DNA from: Bradymonadales bacterium
GTDB taxonomy: Bacteria; Myxococcota_A; Bradymonadia; JAFGEP01
Assembly: GCA_016931535.1 (NCBI GenBank)
Contig: JAFGEP010000026.1
Span: 17,676 to 81,675 of the forward strand
Reading direction: 5' to 3'
Length of the DNA: 64,000 nt
The translations under genes and the position numbers were made by a program. The notes beneath the pieces are model-generated. The model made no database searches and had not been told where the DNA came from. It saw only the letters and a list, made by a program, of their open reading frames with translations. The number at the start of each line of letters is the position of its first letter. Position 1 is the stretch's first letter. This document shows positions 34,676-43,467 of this stretch, piece by piece.

Positions 34676-35395
34676 ATGAAGGTCGAGAAGGGCAAGAAGA
34701 TAGTGATGGAGTACGAGATCGCGATCGAAGGCGGGGAGATCCTGGAATCGTCGCATGCTCAGGGGCCTCTCGAGTACATCCACGGCGATGGACGGATGCT
34801 GCCCGGCCTGGAAGCCAGGATCGAAGGTCTTTCCCAAGGAGACCAGCAGGAGGGTTCCCTTCCTCCGCAAGAAGCCTTCGGCAGCCTGACGCTACCGACT
34901 CAGACCATCGACAGACAGGAGTTCCCCGAGGATGCCGACCTGCAGGAAGGGATGCACTTCGAGGCCTTGAACCTCGATGGAGATCGGGTGCGATTCCAGG
35001 TCCTCTCCGTCGAGGAAGACCTGGTACAGGTTCGCTACGAGCATCCCCTGGCCGACAAGACCATCCACTACAAGGTCACGATTCTCGATGTGTCCGAGGC
35101 GGAGGAGAGTAAAGAGGCCGGTCCGGGCGACGAAGCACCCCCTCTGGCCGCTGAGGAAAGCGCCCCCCCGGATGAGAGCATCGCCCCCGCCGATCCAGAA
35201 ACCGCCCCGACGGAACAGGAAGGTGCCCCCACTGACGAAGAAAGCGCCCTGCTCGGTGAGGTCGATGCGCTCAAGGGAGAGGTCCAGGCGCTGGCGGGCA
35301 CGGTGGAGGCGCTGGAAGAAGAAGTGGAGGCGCTGGAAGAAGAGGTGGAACCATCCGGGCCACCCGACCCCGACCTCCCCAAGACCTCCACTTGA
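34676..35395 (+). CDS. SlyD-like FKBP peptidyl-prolyl isomerase with long acidic tail
   Basis: 239 residues from ATG 34676 with GGGAGGTGAC before it. Residues 1-145 are an FKBP/SlyD domain with IF-type insertion: EKGKKIVMEYEIAIEGGEIL, ESSHAQGPLEYIHGDG, GMHFEALNLDGDRVRF and EHPLADKTIHYKVTILDV. SlyD proteins are cytoplasmic prolyl isomerases and chaperones. The 95-residue tail is a Glu/Pro-rich stretch that ends in heptads (VEALEEEVEALEEEVE), a coiled coil; it lacks the His/Cys-rich nickel tail of E. coli SlyD. The acidic tail could be a dimerisation or localisation device. Confidence 0.85.
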   Translation: MKVEKGKKIVMEYEIAIEGGEILESSHAQGPLEYIHGDGRMLPGLEARIEGLSQGDQQEGSLPPQEAFGSLTLPTQTIDRQEFPEDADLQEGMHFEALNLDGDRVRFQVLSVEEDLVQVRYEHPLADKTIHYKVTILDVSEAEESKEAGPGDEAPPLAAEESAPPDESIAPADPETAPTEQEGAPTDEESALLGEVDALKGEVQALAGTVEALEEEVEALEEEVEPSGPPDPDLPKTST

Positions 35396-35613
35396 TGGAG
35401 CATCCCATGCAGCTAAGCTGATCGACCACCAGGGTGTCGCCGGCCAGCAGGTCCCGCTGCGCCTCTCGCAGCTCCCGGCGACTCGCCGCACCCGCCTTCA
35501 TCCAGTTGTCGCCGACTTGCCATGGAACAACCACCGTCATCTCTCTGACCGAAGGGAGGTTATCCGCCGATGGTGGGGGCGCAAAAAGAACACCCAAAGG
35601 GCACCGCCTCGCA

Positions 35614-38265
35614 CTACTCCAGGATCTCGATCCGGTAGTAGGGGTTGTACAGCGGTTGCGGATCGTCCGGATCGATGAAGTGCACGACATAAGGGGCTTG
35701 CTGGGAGACGTAGTCCGGGTCGATGAAGCCCCGGTCGGCCAGCAGCTGGAGATGGTTGCGAAGACGGCGGGGCCAGCGGCCACTGGTCGGGCTGTGGCCC
35801 CTCTGGCGATGCCGCTCCCCTGAGCGGGGAGAAGGCTTGAGACCGGCCAGCCAGGCGGCCTGGATGGGAGAGAGCTGGTTGGCGTGGATGCCGAAGTAGT
35901 ACTGGGCTCCGGCTTCGATACCGAAGGTGTTGGGGGCGAACTCGATGCAGTTGACGTACAGCTCCAAGATCCGGTCACGCCCGACCACCTCTCCCATCTC
36001 CCAGGCGATGATCGCTTCCTCCAGCTTGCGGGCCAGTGTTTTCCCCCGGTCCAAAAACAGGTTCTTGACCAGCTGCTGGGCGATGGTGCTCCCCCCAAAG
36101 GCCCAACGCCCATAGATCAGGTTGACGCGCACCGCCTTGCTGATGCGCGAGGCGCTTACTACCGGGTCCTCGTAAAACCCGCGCTGCTCGGTGAGGTACA
36201 TGATGGCCGGAACATAGGGGGGCAGATCCTCGAGGCGCCGGTAGGAAGCCGTGCCCGGTCCCACCCAGATCTCCTCGGTGGCGTACGGAAGAGGAACCAG
36301 GTGGCGATAGCTGTTGGACAGCAGTACCTCCGGTCGATATCCCGCCGGTAGACCGGTGATCTCGCAAGTGCCGGGAAAACCCTCCTCTTCCGGCAGACTC
36401 AGGCGAAAGCTGCGGTGATCGCCCAACCGATAGCGAACATGAGCATCCAGCCCCGTCCGTCCGGCGATGCGAACACTCGAGGGGGGGAAATGGATGAATA
36501 GCCCGCGGGGTATGGCGTCCAGCAGGTTCCGGCAGGTGCTCTCGTCGATGTGCAGATCGAGATCGACCTGGGTGGTGCCCAGCCGTTCCGAGACCAACAG
36601 CGACGCGTTGGAGCGGATCTGCTCCCCCAGGGCGGCCGCTACCTGGACGGAAACCGGGCGGCGATTGGCCGACACCAGGCTGGCCGACAGCTCCCAGTGA
36701 AATGGGAGAAGCTCCAGGCGAAGGGGGCTGATTCCGGGGTGGGCCACCACCAGGTCGGGGAGATCGACCGACAGATCGAGAGAAGGAGATGCCCCCAGGT
36801 GAAGCTGGGCGGTCAGATCGACCAGCCCCTGCAACAGCTTGGGGTAGCCCAGGGCCCGGCTGACCCGGTTCAGGTCCACCTGACGCGCTTCCAGGCTCAG
36901 CATCACCCGGGGCATCGGGGCCTGGCCGGTCGACTCCTCCTCCACCACCGGGGTCGACTCCAGCCTCAGGTCGATCGGTTGGTCGGCAAAGGTGAGGGCC
37001 GCCATCACCTCCCCCTGCTGGAGCGTGAGTGAGTCCAGCCGAGCCGACAGCAGAGGTTGGGTCCCTCGAGCCAATACCAGGTCGATCCCGCCCACCACCA
37101 GCTGCTCGGCGCTCGTACCGGCGATGCCCAGCAACCGATCCAGGTATCTGGCCACCTGCTGCAAGGAGGCCTCAATTCCCGCCCAGTCGATCAGCACCGG
37201 CACCGCCTCGCTGTCTGCACTGGCCGCTTCCTCCAGCGCCACCGCTTCCGTCTCCTCGTCCGGAACGACGGGCTCGGCAACCTCTTCCACAGCCGCCGCT
37301 GGCAACGCCAACAGGATCTCTCCCGGGCCGGCCCTCAGCTCGGTGGCTGACCAGCCCTGCTGTCCGGCAACCAGCTCCACCACCACCTGCTCCAAGGTCA
37401 CTCGAGGGGGAGTGGTGAGCAGCGAGCCGGGAAGAGGGGCATCCAGCTGCACCGTCTCCAGTCGCACCAACGCCTGCCTGGCTCCAAAGGAGGCGATGAC
37501 GCTGCCGAAGTTGACCGTCGATACCGCCAGTCGAGAACCCTGGTGGGCAACCATCTGGACCTGCCAGGGCATCTGGGGGTGGTCCTGCTCGCGGTTCAGC
37601 TCCAGGTCGAAGAGGCCAGTGGCCAGCCCCAACTCCGGTGCCCGGCAATCGAACCTGCCCTTCACCTCGATCGGCGCCACCGCCTGGACCGACACCCCCT
37701 CCCCATGGCAGGCCAGGCTGCTGTTTGGGTTCAGGTCTGCCACCGCATCCAGCAGGTCTACCTGGATTCGAGGAAGATCGCGGCGCGACAGGCCGCTTCC
37801 CTCCTGTGCCGGCGACTCGGCGGGAGAAGGGCGAAGCGATCGGACCCCTTGCTCGTCCAGGCGCACCGTCAGGCTGCCGAGACGAATCTCGTCGGGAAGC
37901 TGGTGGTTCCAGGCCTCCTTGGGAGAGACCCCAAAAGCCAGCTGATCGATACGGCCCTCCAGACGACCATTCCGCAGCGTGCGAAATTGAAGATCCCGCA
38001 ACGTCACCGACCCCCGCAGGCTGATCTCCATCTCCTCCCATTGCAGCTGCATCCCCAGCCTGGCAGACACCTCCTGCAGACGGCGAGTCAGCTCCTGCCT
38101 CGCCCACCTCATGGCGACCAGGTAGCCTGCACCCGCCAGGAGGGCCAGGCTTGCAAGGACCACAATGACGACCACCAGCCGCCTGTGCCGTCGCACAGGC
38201 CGGTGGGCCGGGGGTGGATAGCCAGCCTCGCCCTTGACGGTTCGATTTCCCATGTCGCGTTCCAT
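35614..38265 (-). CDS. AsmA-like protein fused to GT51 peptidoglycan transglycosylase
   Basis: 883 residues. A basic N-terminus and one membrane helix (LVVVIVVLASLALLAGAGYLV, about 31-51) are followed by about 600 residues of AsmA/DUF3971-like beta-rich sequence (SARLGMQLQWEEMEISLRGS, DLPDLVVAHPGISPL). The C-terminal 210 residues are a GT51 transglycosylase: EQRGFYEDP with catalytic Glu (about 691), FGGSTIAQQLVKNLFL (about 723-738), RKLEEAI and ILELYVNCIEF. The His of the usual E-D-x-x-F-x-x-H is replaced. There is no transpeptidase domain. It should polymerise lipid II in the periplasm like MtgA, with the AsmA part perhaps spanning toward the outer membrane. Confidence 0.8.
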   Translation of the reverse strand: MERDMGNRTVKGEAGYPPPAHRPVRRHRRLVVVIVVLASLALLAGAGYLVAMRWARQELTRRLQEVSARLGMQLQWEEMEISLRGSVTLRDLQFRTLRNGRLEGRIDQLAFGVSPKEAWNHQLPDEIRLGSLTVRLDEQGVRSLRPSPAESPAQEGSGLSRRDLPRIQVDLLDAVADLNPNSSLACHGEGVSVQAVAPIEVKGRFDCRAPELGLATGLFDLELNREQDHPQMPWQVQMVAHQGSRLAVSTVNFGSVIASFGARQALVRLETVQLDAPLPGSLLTTPPRVTLEQVVVELVAGQQGWSATELRAGPGEILLALPAAAVEEVAEPVVPDEETEAVALEEAASADSEAVPVLIDWAGIEASLQQVARYLDRLLGIAGTSAEQLVVGGIDLVLARGTQPLLSARLDSLTLQQGEVMAALTFADQPIDLRLESTPVVEEESTGQAPMPRVMLSLEARQVDLNRVSRALGYPKLLQGLVDLTAQLHLGASPSLDLSVDLPDLVVAHPGISPLRLELLPFHWELSASLVSANRRPVSVQVAAALGEQIRSNASLLVSERLGTTQVDLDLHIDESTCRNLLDAIPRGLFIHFPPSSVRIAGRTGLDAHVRYRLGDHRSFRLSLPEEEGFPGTCEITGLPAGYRPEVLLSNSYRHLVPLPYATEEIWVGPGTASYRRLEDLPPYVPAIMYLTEQRGFYEDPVVSASRISKAVRVNLIYGRWAFGGSTIAQQLVKNLFLDRGKTLARKLEEAIIAWEMGEVVGRDRILELYVNCIEFAPNTFGIEAGAQYYFGIHANQLSPIQAAWLAGLKPSPRSGERHRQRGHSPTSGRWPRRLRNHLQLLADRGFIDPDYVSQQAPYVVHFIDPDDPQPLYNPYYRIEILE

Positions 38266-38320
38266 TCAGATTGTCCGCCCGGCACCGCGACTCAAGCGCG
38301 AGCAACCCAGGAGGAACTAT

Positions 38321-38360
38321 TTTGACACGCCGCGTCAAAAACCTGTTGACACGGTGCGTC
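38321..38360. promoter_or_regulatory. Twin palindromic operators
   Basis: Two copies of an inverted-repeat site. The first, TTTGAC-N7-GTCAAA (38321-38339), is a perfect palindrome at the arms. The second, GTTGAC-N7-GTCATG-like (38345-38360), shares the core TGACACG...GCGTCA with one weaker arm. Start-to-start spacing is 23 bases, about two helical turns. The second copy overlaps the -35 element, so a TetR-type repressor is likely. Confidence 0.6.
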
Positions 38361-38373
38361 ATGATGGTTACAT
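38345..38373 (+). promoter_or_regulatory. Promoter of the phasin-like gene
   Basis: TTGACA (38345-38350) and TACATT (38368-38373) are separated by exactly 17 bases, a strong sigma-70-type promoter, and both overlap the twin operators. The ATG is 53 bases downstream of the -10. Confidence 0.65.
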
Positions 38374-38426
38374 TCGGTTCTGTTCCAACGGACCATGAAA
38401 CGTCAATACCCTACGGAGTCCATGAA

Positions 38427-39122
38427 ATGAATCCCATCGTCGAGAAACTCGGTGACCGGCCCAAAGAGTGGCTGCAGAAAGGCAATGAGTTCGTGAATCC
38501 CTTCATCCAGAAGCTCAATGACCGCAGGAAGGAGTGGTTTACCAGGGGCAGTGAGATGTGGACGGACCTGCAGGAAAGGCACGCCAAGTTCTTCGAGAAG
38601 AGCCAGGCGGCCCTGGATCGCGGGCACGCGGCGCTGGATCGCGGGCAGGAAGCCCTGGAGGATGCCATCGAGGCCAGCCAGAAGAGGCTCACCACCTTCG
38701 AGACCACCGTTTTGTCCAAGATCTCCAGCATCCTGGAGTGGGCCTACACCGCGACCGGTGAGAAGAGCGAGCCGATCCAGCGTTCCCGGGAGTTCATCTC
38801 GGAGCGGCTGGAGGAGCTGAAAAAGTCCCAGGAGGAGAGCGCGGAGGAAAAGACCGAGTCCGAGCCGGCGGAAGAGGAGCCGGAGCAGGAGCCTGCTGAG
38901 GCAGAAGCCGAGGAGGCAGCCGGTGACGAGGCCGAGGCGGAGACCGAGGAGCCGGTCGACAGCTCCCAGCCGTTCGAGGGGTATGACAGCCTGACGGCCA
39001 AGGAGGTCATCGAGCAGCTCGAGGGGTTGAGCCGCGAGCAGCTGGAGAGCGTGCGGTCCTACGAGGAGTCCACCAAGGCACGCAAGACGGTGATCGAGGC
39101 GGTCGACAAGCTCATGGCGTGA
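38427..39122 (+). CDS. Phasin-like amphipathic helical protein
   Basis: 231 residues from ATG 38427. It is almost all charged helix: an amphipathic start (PIVEKLGDRPKEWLQKGNEF), heptad-like repeats (AALDRGHAALDRGQEALEDA), then an acidic Glu/Ala region and a small folded end (YDSLTAKEVIEQLEGLSREQ). This resembles phasins and polar granule-associated proteins that coat storage granules or membranes. No polyhydroxyalkanoate enzyme is nearby. Its promoter carries twin repressor sites, so it is induced by an unknown ligand. Confidence 0.5.
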   Translation: MNPIVEKLGDRPKEWLQKGNEFVNPFIQKLNDRRKEWFTRGSEMWTDLQERHAKFFEKSQAALDRGHAALDRGQEALEDAIEASQKRLTTFETTVLSKISSILEWAYTATGEKSEPIQRSREFISERLEELKKSQEESAEEKTESEPAEEEPEQEPAEAEAEEAAGDEAEAETEEPVDSSQPFEGYDSLTAKEVIEQLEGLSREQLESVRSYEESTKARKTVIEAVDKLMA

Positions 39123-39166
39123 TCACGGCCAAGGGTATCCTCACCCCCAGCTCGTTCTATCGCTGT

Positions 39167-39273
39167 CCACCGATCGCCATCCTGTGCCTGCTCCAGAGCC
39201 GCTTCGACACGAGGTGGGGCAGATACCCCCTATCCCTCCACCGATCGTCATCCTGTGCCTGCTCCAGAGCCGC
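39167..39273 (+). repeat. Two 36-base direct repeats
   Basis: The unit begins CCACCGATCG and ends CTCCAGAGCCGC. Copy one is 39167-39202 and copy two is 39238-39273, with one mismatch (C/T at the 11th base) and a start-to-start distance of 71. They fill the gap between the phasin-like and BrkB genes. Confidence 0.85.
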
Positions 39274-39318
39274 CCAAGAATCTGGCCGCTGACTCGCGGT
39301 GATGGTAAGACCTGAACC

Positions 39319-40860
39319 GTGAACATCGGTGGCGATGAAAACCAGGGTTCGGAAGGCGGGAGGCCTGAGAAGAAGGGGTTCCACCCGCTCCGCTTTTTTC
39401 GGCGAGACCTGTGGCAGGTCGCCCTGCCCGATCTTCCTCTCTGGCAGCGGGTCATCGTTCGCCTGTTCCGGTTTATCACCGTAACCTGGCATGAGTTCCA
39501 CCACAACCGTTGCCTGTCCCGGGCCTCCGGGTTGGCGTATACCACGATTCTGGCGCTGGTGCCCGCTCTGGCGTTGGCCTTCTCCCTGATGAAAGGGTTT
39601 GGTGCCTACGACTACCTGGTTGAGACCGCCATCAATCCGGCCCTTGACCAGGTTTTCGGACCCTCTTTGGGGTCCTATGGTGGGGGGGGGATCAGCCCCA
39701 CCCCATTGCGGTCCTCGGTCGACGAGCTGCTCAGCCTGGCGCAACGAACAGACGTGTTCGGGCTGGGCGTGGTGGGGCTGTTGCTGCTCTTGTACACGGT
39801 CGTCCAGCTCTTGGGCTCCATCGAGGAGACCTTCAACCACATCTGGGGGGTGCACAGGGCTCGATCGCTGGGACGGAAGATGACCGACTACATGGCCCTG
39901 TTCTTCCTGACGCCGATCTTCATCCTGGCAGCCACCTTCGTGACCGCCGCTGCCCAGAACAATGCCGCCGTCACCTACTTTCGCGAGCAGCTCCACCTCG
40001 GTATGGCTGTCAACCTGTTCTTCCGGCTGATCCCGCTGGTGGCCGGGTGTTTGGCGCTGACGATCCTGTATGCCGTCATGCCCAACCGTCGCATCTCGTT
40101 GCGGTCCGCGGTGATGGGAGGGGTGATCGGCGGCACGTTGTGGCAGCTGCTCCAGTGGGTGCACGTGCATTTCCAGATCGGAGTGGCCAGATACAACGCC
40201 ATTTATGCGGGGTTTGCCGCTATCCCGGTCTTTTTGGCCTGGATCTACCTCTCCTGGGTCGCCATCTTGCTGGGATCGGTGATCGCCTACGTCCACCAGA
40301 ATGCGAAGGGAGGGCTGGTCAATCGGCCCTTGAGAACGCATCCCTGGGTCTTCTCCTGGCGGATGGCCTTGAGTGTGTCCCTGATCGTCGCCGAGGGATT
40401 TCGACGGGGAACGGATCGGGAGACGGAAGAGACCATTGCCAGCAAATTGGGGGTTCCCACCGTGGCGGTTCGAGATGTCCTCTCGGCGCTCGTGGGCCAT
40501 GGCATCTTGGCCCGCACCAGCTCCGGCCGCAAGGAGGGATACCTTCCCGCGACCGAGCTGGACCGGATCACGCTCAAGAATATCCTGGAGGCGCTGGGTG
40601 GAACGATGAGCCCGGAGGCCGTCTCGAAGCAGGGGGTGCTGGACGCTCGTGCCGATCGGGCGCTTGCCGGCTGGTTCGAGAGCATGCAGCACTCCGACCA
40701 CAACACGACCTTGGCTCAGCTCCTCGACCAGAACATGCGGCTGGAGGGAGACCTGCCAGCTCCTGGTGGCGATCCATCCGTCAGCACGCCAGCGGACGAC
40801 CGGGAGGAGCCGGAAGGAGAGGCCTCCCAACAGCCCGACCAGACCGTCAAGGAGTGTTGA
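39319..40860 (+). CDS. YihY/BrkB family membrane protein with C-terminal winged helix
   Basis: 513 residues from GTG 39319. The YihY/BrkB hallmark ASGLAYTTILALVPALALAF, IEETFNHIWGVHRARS and the six-span membrane region (about 45-320: LTILYAVMPN, FLAWIYLSWVAILLGSVIAY) are clear. After about 345 comes a cytoplasmic winged-helix segment (EETIASKLGVPTVAVRDVLSALVGHGIL) and an acidic Pro-rich tail. YihY proteins are inner-membrane proteins once thought to be RNase BN; their function is still debated. GTG has only a weak ribosome-binding site. Confidence 0.88.
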   Translation: MNIGGDENQGSEGGRPEKKGFHPLRFFRRDLWQVALPDLPLWQRVIVRLFRFITVTWHEFHHNRCLSRASGLAYTTILALVPALALAFSLMKGFGAYDYLVETAINPALDQVFGPSLGSYGGGGISPTPLRSSVDELLSLAQRTDVFGLGVVGLLLLLYTVVQLLGSIEETFNHIWGVHRARSLGRKMTDYMALFFLTPIFILAATFVTAAAQNNAAVTYFREQLHLGMAVNLFFRLIPLVAGCLALTILYAVMPNRRISLRSAVMGGVIGGTLWQLLQWVHVHFQIGVARYNAIYAGFAAIPVFLAWIYLSWVAILLGSVIAYVHQNAKGGLVNRPLRTHPWVFSWRMALSVSLIVAEGFRRGTDRETEETIASKLGVPTVAVRDVLSALVGHGILARTSSGRKEGYLPATELDRITLKNILEALGGTMSPEAVSKQGVLDARADRALAGWFESMQHSDHNTTLAQLLDQNMRLEGDLPAPGGDPSVSTPADDREEPEGEASQQPDQTVKEC

Positions 40861-40868
40861 AGGCGGCG

Positions 40869-41864
40869 ATGAAGCGGGTGATCCTGGTCACAAGCCTGAT
40901 CGGTCTTTCTGCGGTGCTGACCTGCACCGTTCCGGCCCATCAGTCTGCACCCCGTCTCGATCCGCAGCTGTTGATGGATTGGGCCATCCGTCAGGTCGAT
41001 CTGGCCTTTGGCCAGGCCTCCTGCGCGTCTGCGGACGCCGGGCAGCAGTGGCTGGCAGCGAGGCGGGAGCTGATAGACGGCCACATCCGCTCGATGGTCG
41101 AGACCATCGAGACCTTCCGCCGGCAGGTGCCACGGACCGATCCCCGGATGACCTACGAGGTGGGGCCGATCCTCCTGGCGCTCGAGGAGGCCGAGACCAG
41201 GTTCACCCAGCTGGTGGAGACCCTTCCCGCCCTGAGCCTGTGGTGGGTGGCTTCCCTGGACGGTTGTGCGTCGTACCTCGAGGCGTTGGAGGCGAGCCTC
41301 GAAGCGGTCTCGGCCGGTGAGCCGGCAGCCGACCCGCCTGCTTTTTTACGGCGCTACCAGGCACTGGTGGACCGATACGATCAGTGGGCCGAACAAACCC
41401 GCCCCCTGGTGGAGGAGCTCAACCAGGGCGCCTTTTCGCTTCTGAAGGGTCGCTTCCGGGAGGAGTTGTTCGACCAGGCGAGAGGGGAAATGGTTGCCGT
41501 CTGGCCTTCGCTGCTGGCCGAGAGCTGTGTCGAGGCGGCCGAGACCGATCGTTGGGCAGGGGAACCGTCTCGGCGCACCGCCCTGCACAGGCGCCTTGAC
41601 GCCTGGGTCGAAACGGCTGGATTGACCGAGGGTCTCTCCTTGTCGCCGGCCTGCCGCGACCAGCTGGTCGCGGTGCTCGACTCCTTCAGGCGATGTGAGC
41701 AGGCGCTGGGATTGCACCAGAACGATGCCCTTTTTGAGCCGATGGTCGGACAGCACGTCCAGGCCGTAGAGCAGGGTGTGGCCGGTTACCGGGAAGGCTG
41801 TTTAGAGCGGGTTGGCCCATGGGAGCGCCCGTTGCCAGGGGTCGGCCCGGTCAGCTCTCCTTGA
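40869..41864 (+). CDS. Exported helical protein, function unknown
   Basis: 331 residues from ATG 40869. The start gives a signal peptide (KRVILVTSLIGLSAVLTCTV) ending near AHQSAP, with a possible lipobox LTC. The rest is mostly helical with conserved-looking pairs of cysteines (QASCASADA, DGCASYLEA, ESCVEAAET, PACRDQL). No domain is recognised. It follows the BrkB gene by eight bases, so it is in the same operon and may serve the same envelope process. Confidence 0.6.
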   Translation: MKRVILVTSLIGLSAVLTCTVPAHQSAPRLDPQLLMDWAIRQVDLAFGQASCASADAGQQWLAARRELIDGHIRSMVETIETFRRQVPRTDPRMTYEVGPILLALEEAETRFTQLVETLPALSLWWVASLDGCASYLEALEASLEAVSAGEPAADPPAFLRRYQALVDRYDQWAEQTRPLVEELNQGAFSLLKGRFREELFDQARGEMVAVWPSLLAESCVEAAETDRWAGEPSRRTALHRRLDAWVETAGLTEGLSLSPACRDQLVAVLDSFRRCEQALGLHQNDALFEPMVGQHVQAVEQGVAGYREGCLERVGPWERPLPGVGPVSSP

Positions 41865-43320
41865 GCCCGTGGTACTCCAGCCAGCGGTAGATCTGCTGGC
41901 GCTCCTTCCCGTAGTAGCGCGCCACCCCGCTGATGTTTCCCTCGTAGAGGGCCATGACCCGTGCCAGCTGCTCTTTGGCCGGCATCTCCCGCTGGACAGG
42001 TCGTGGTGAGGTGGGGGGGGACAGCGGATAGTGGCGCCCCAGGACCTGCTTGGCCAGCGCCTCCCGGTCGCTTTCACCCCGCTGGATGGAGATGATCCAC
42101 CGGGCGACCGCGCTGGCCAGCTCTCTCACGTTGGCGGGCCAGGGAGCCAGGCAGATCTGCTCCAAGAGGTCGGGATCGAGCTGTCCGGCCAGCTCTTCGG
42201 CCTCTCGCTGCTCGAGGAAATGCCGAACCAACAGTCCGATGTCCTCCCGCCGGTCCCGCAAGGGGGGGAGCTGGACGCTCCATTCGTTCAGTCGGGCCAA
42301 TAAATCGCGGCGAAACCGGTTGGTCTCCACCATCTGGAAGATGTCCTGGTTGGTGGCGGCGAGGAAGCGAACCTCCACCTTCTCGCTGTGGGTGGCGCCG
42401 ACCTTCCGCACCTCGTGGTCGTGGAGGACCCGCAGCAGCCGAGGCTGCAGCTCGATCGGGAACTCCCCGATCTCGTCCAGAAAGAGGGTTCCGCGGTGGG
42501 CGCTGGAGATCAACCCCTCCTTGGTCCGTTCGGCCCCGGAGAAGGCCCCCTTGACATAACCGAACAACTCCGACTCGATCAGGGTACCGGGAAAGGAGCC
42601 ACAGTTGACCGGCACGAAGGGGCCCTGCCGGCCGCTACCGTGATGCAACAGGTGGGCCGCCAGCTCCTTGCCGGTCCCCGTCTCGCCGGTGAGCAACACC
42701 TTGAGGTCGGTGGGGGCCACCTGCAACAGGCTGTCGACCGCTTCCTGGATGACGCGCGAACGCCCCACCAAAAGCTCGTTCTCGATCAACCGTTCCGGGG
42801 GTTGGCGGCAGTACACGAACAGGCTGTTGCCCACCCGGATCACATCCTCGAACGACAGCACCTCCCGCTCGATCTCGATGCCGTTGAGTCGCGTTCCGTT
42901 GGTGCTGCTCAGGTCGACCAGGGCATGGCCAAAGCCCGGCTCCAGGCGCCTGATCTCGGCATGCCGCCGGGACGCCTTGTGATCCTCGATATGGATGTCG
43001 CCCGGTCGGTTCAGAGTCCGGCCGATGGTCAGACCCTCCGGCTGGATGGGATAGGGCTGGAAGGTCAGACCGGTCTGGGGGGAAAACAGGCAGACCACGC
43101 AGGCTGGAGAAGGGGTCGGGGCCACACTCACGGGGCGGATGGCGGCATCCACCAGGGTGGTAGTATCGAAGCTGTCCTTCTCCACGGTGATCTCTTGCCC
43201 GCAAACGATCTGTTGGTCCCGTACCGACCGAGTCATTCTATCGCGGCCGGAGGGCAGAGTCACCCTTTTGCGGCTCGATGGTCCTGGCGGTTGCCCCAAC
43301 GGGGTCTGGGCACCTGTCAT
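41851..43320 (-). CDS. FHA-domain sigma-54-dependent transcriptional activator
   Basis: 489 residues. An N-terminal FHA domain (about 80-160) is shown by LTIGRTLNRPGDIHI, SRRHAEI and LSSTNGTRLNG, so activation probably follows threonine phosphorylation by a Hanks-type kinase. The AAA+ module (about 180-400) has Walker A GETGTGKE, the loop GAFSGA (where most activators have GAFTGA) and Walker B GTLFLDEIGE. A Fis-type helix-turn-helix is at the C-terminus (ISGVARYYGKERQQIYRWLE). There is no receiver domain. It is divergent from the 952-residue unknown gene. The 3' end overlaps the previous gene's 3' end convergently by 14 bases. Confidence 0.92.
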   Translation of the reverse strand: MTGAQTPLGQPPGPSSRKRVTLPSGRDRMTRSVRDQQIVCGQEITVEKDSFDTTTLVDAAIRPVSVAPTPSPACVVCLFSPQTGLTFQPYPIQPEGLTIGRTLNRPGDIHIEDHKASRRHAEIRRLEPGFGHALVDLSSTNGTRLNGIEIEREVLSFEDVIRVGNSLFVYCRQPPERLIENELLVGRSRVIQEAVDSLLQVAPTDLKVLLTGETGTGKELAAHLLHHGSGRQGPFVPVNCGSFPGTLIESELFGYVKGAFSGAERTKEGLISSAHRGTLFLDEIGEFPIELQPRLLRVLHDHEVRKVGATHSEKVEVRFLAATNQDIFQMVETNRFRRDLLARLNEWSVQLPPLRDRREDIGLLVRHFLEQREAEELAGQLDPDLLEQICLAPWPANVRELASAVARWIISIQRGESDREALAKQVLGRHYPLSPPTSPRPVQREMPAKEQLARVMALYEGNISGVARYYGKERQQIYRWLEYHGLKES

Positions 43321-43427
43321 CACGTTCCCTTCTCTTTTGGCGGTCGCCTTTGCCCGTTGTCCTCCGGTAACCTCGATCCAGGGTCCCCAATCGACGCAAA
43401 CGAGACAACCGGTGGGATTTCTTCTAC

Positions 43428-43433
43428 TATAAT
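43428..43433 (+). promoter_or_regulatory. Consensus -10 element upstream of the 952-residue gene
   Basis: TATAAT, a perfect -10 match, 35 bases before the ATG at 43468. No good -35 was found at 16-18 bases upstream, so an activator may be needed. The sequence lies in the divergent region shared with the FHA/sigma-54 activator gene. Confidence 0.45.
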
Positions 43434-43467
43434 CTTCGGGTTCAAGGCTTGCGCCCGCTGGAGTACC

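Noticed and set aside
35396..35540. A minus-strand frame starting MTVVVPWQVGDNW
   Set aside because: The first 48 residues look protein-like, but the frame continues into the antisense of the SlyD tail with Pro/Leu runs. It is probably spurious or a remnant.
43321..43467. A sigma-54 promoter between the activator and the 952-residue gene
   Set aside because: No TGGCAC-N5-TTGC pair was found; only a sigma-70-type -10 is visible.
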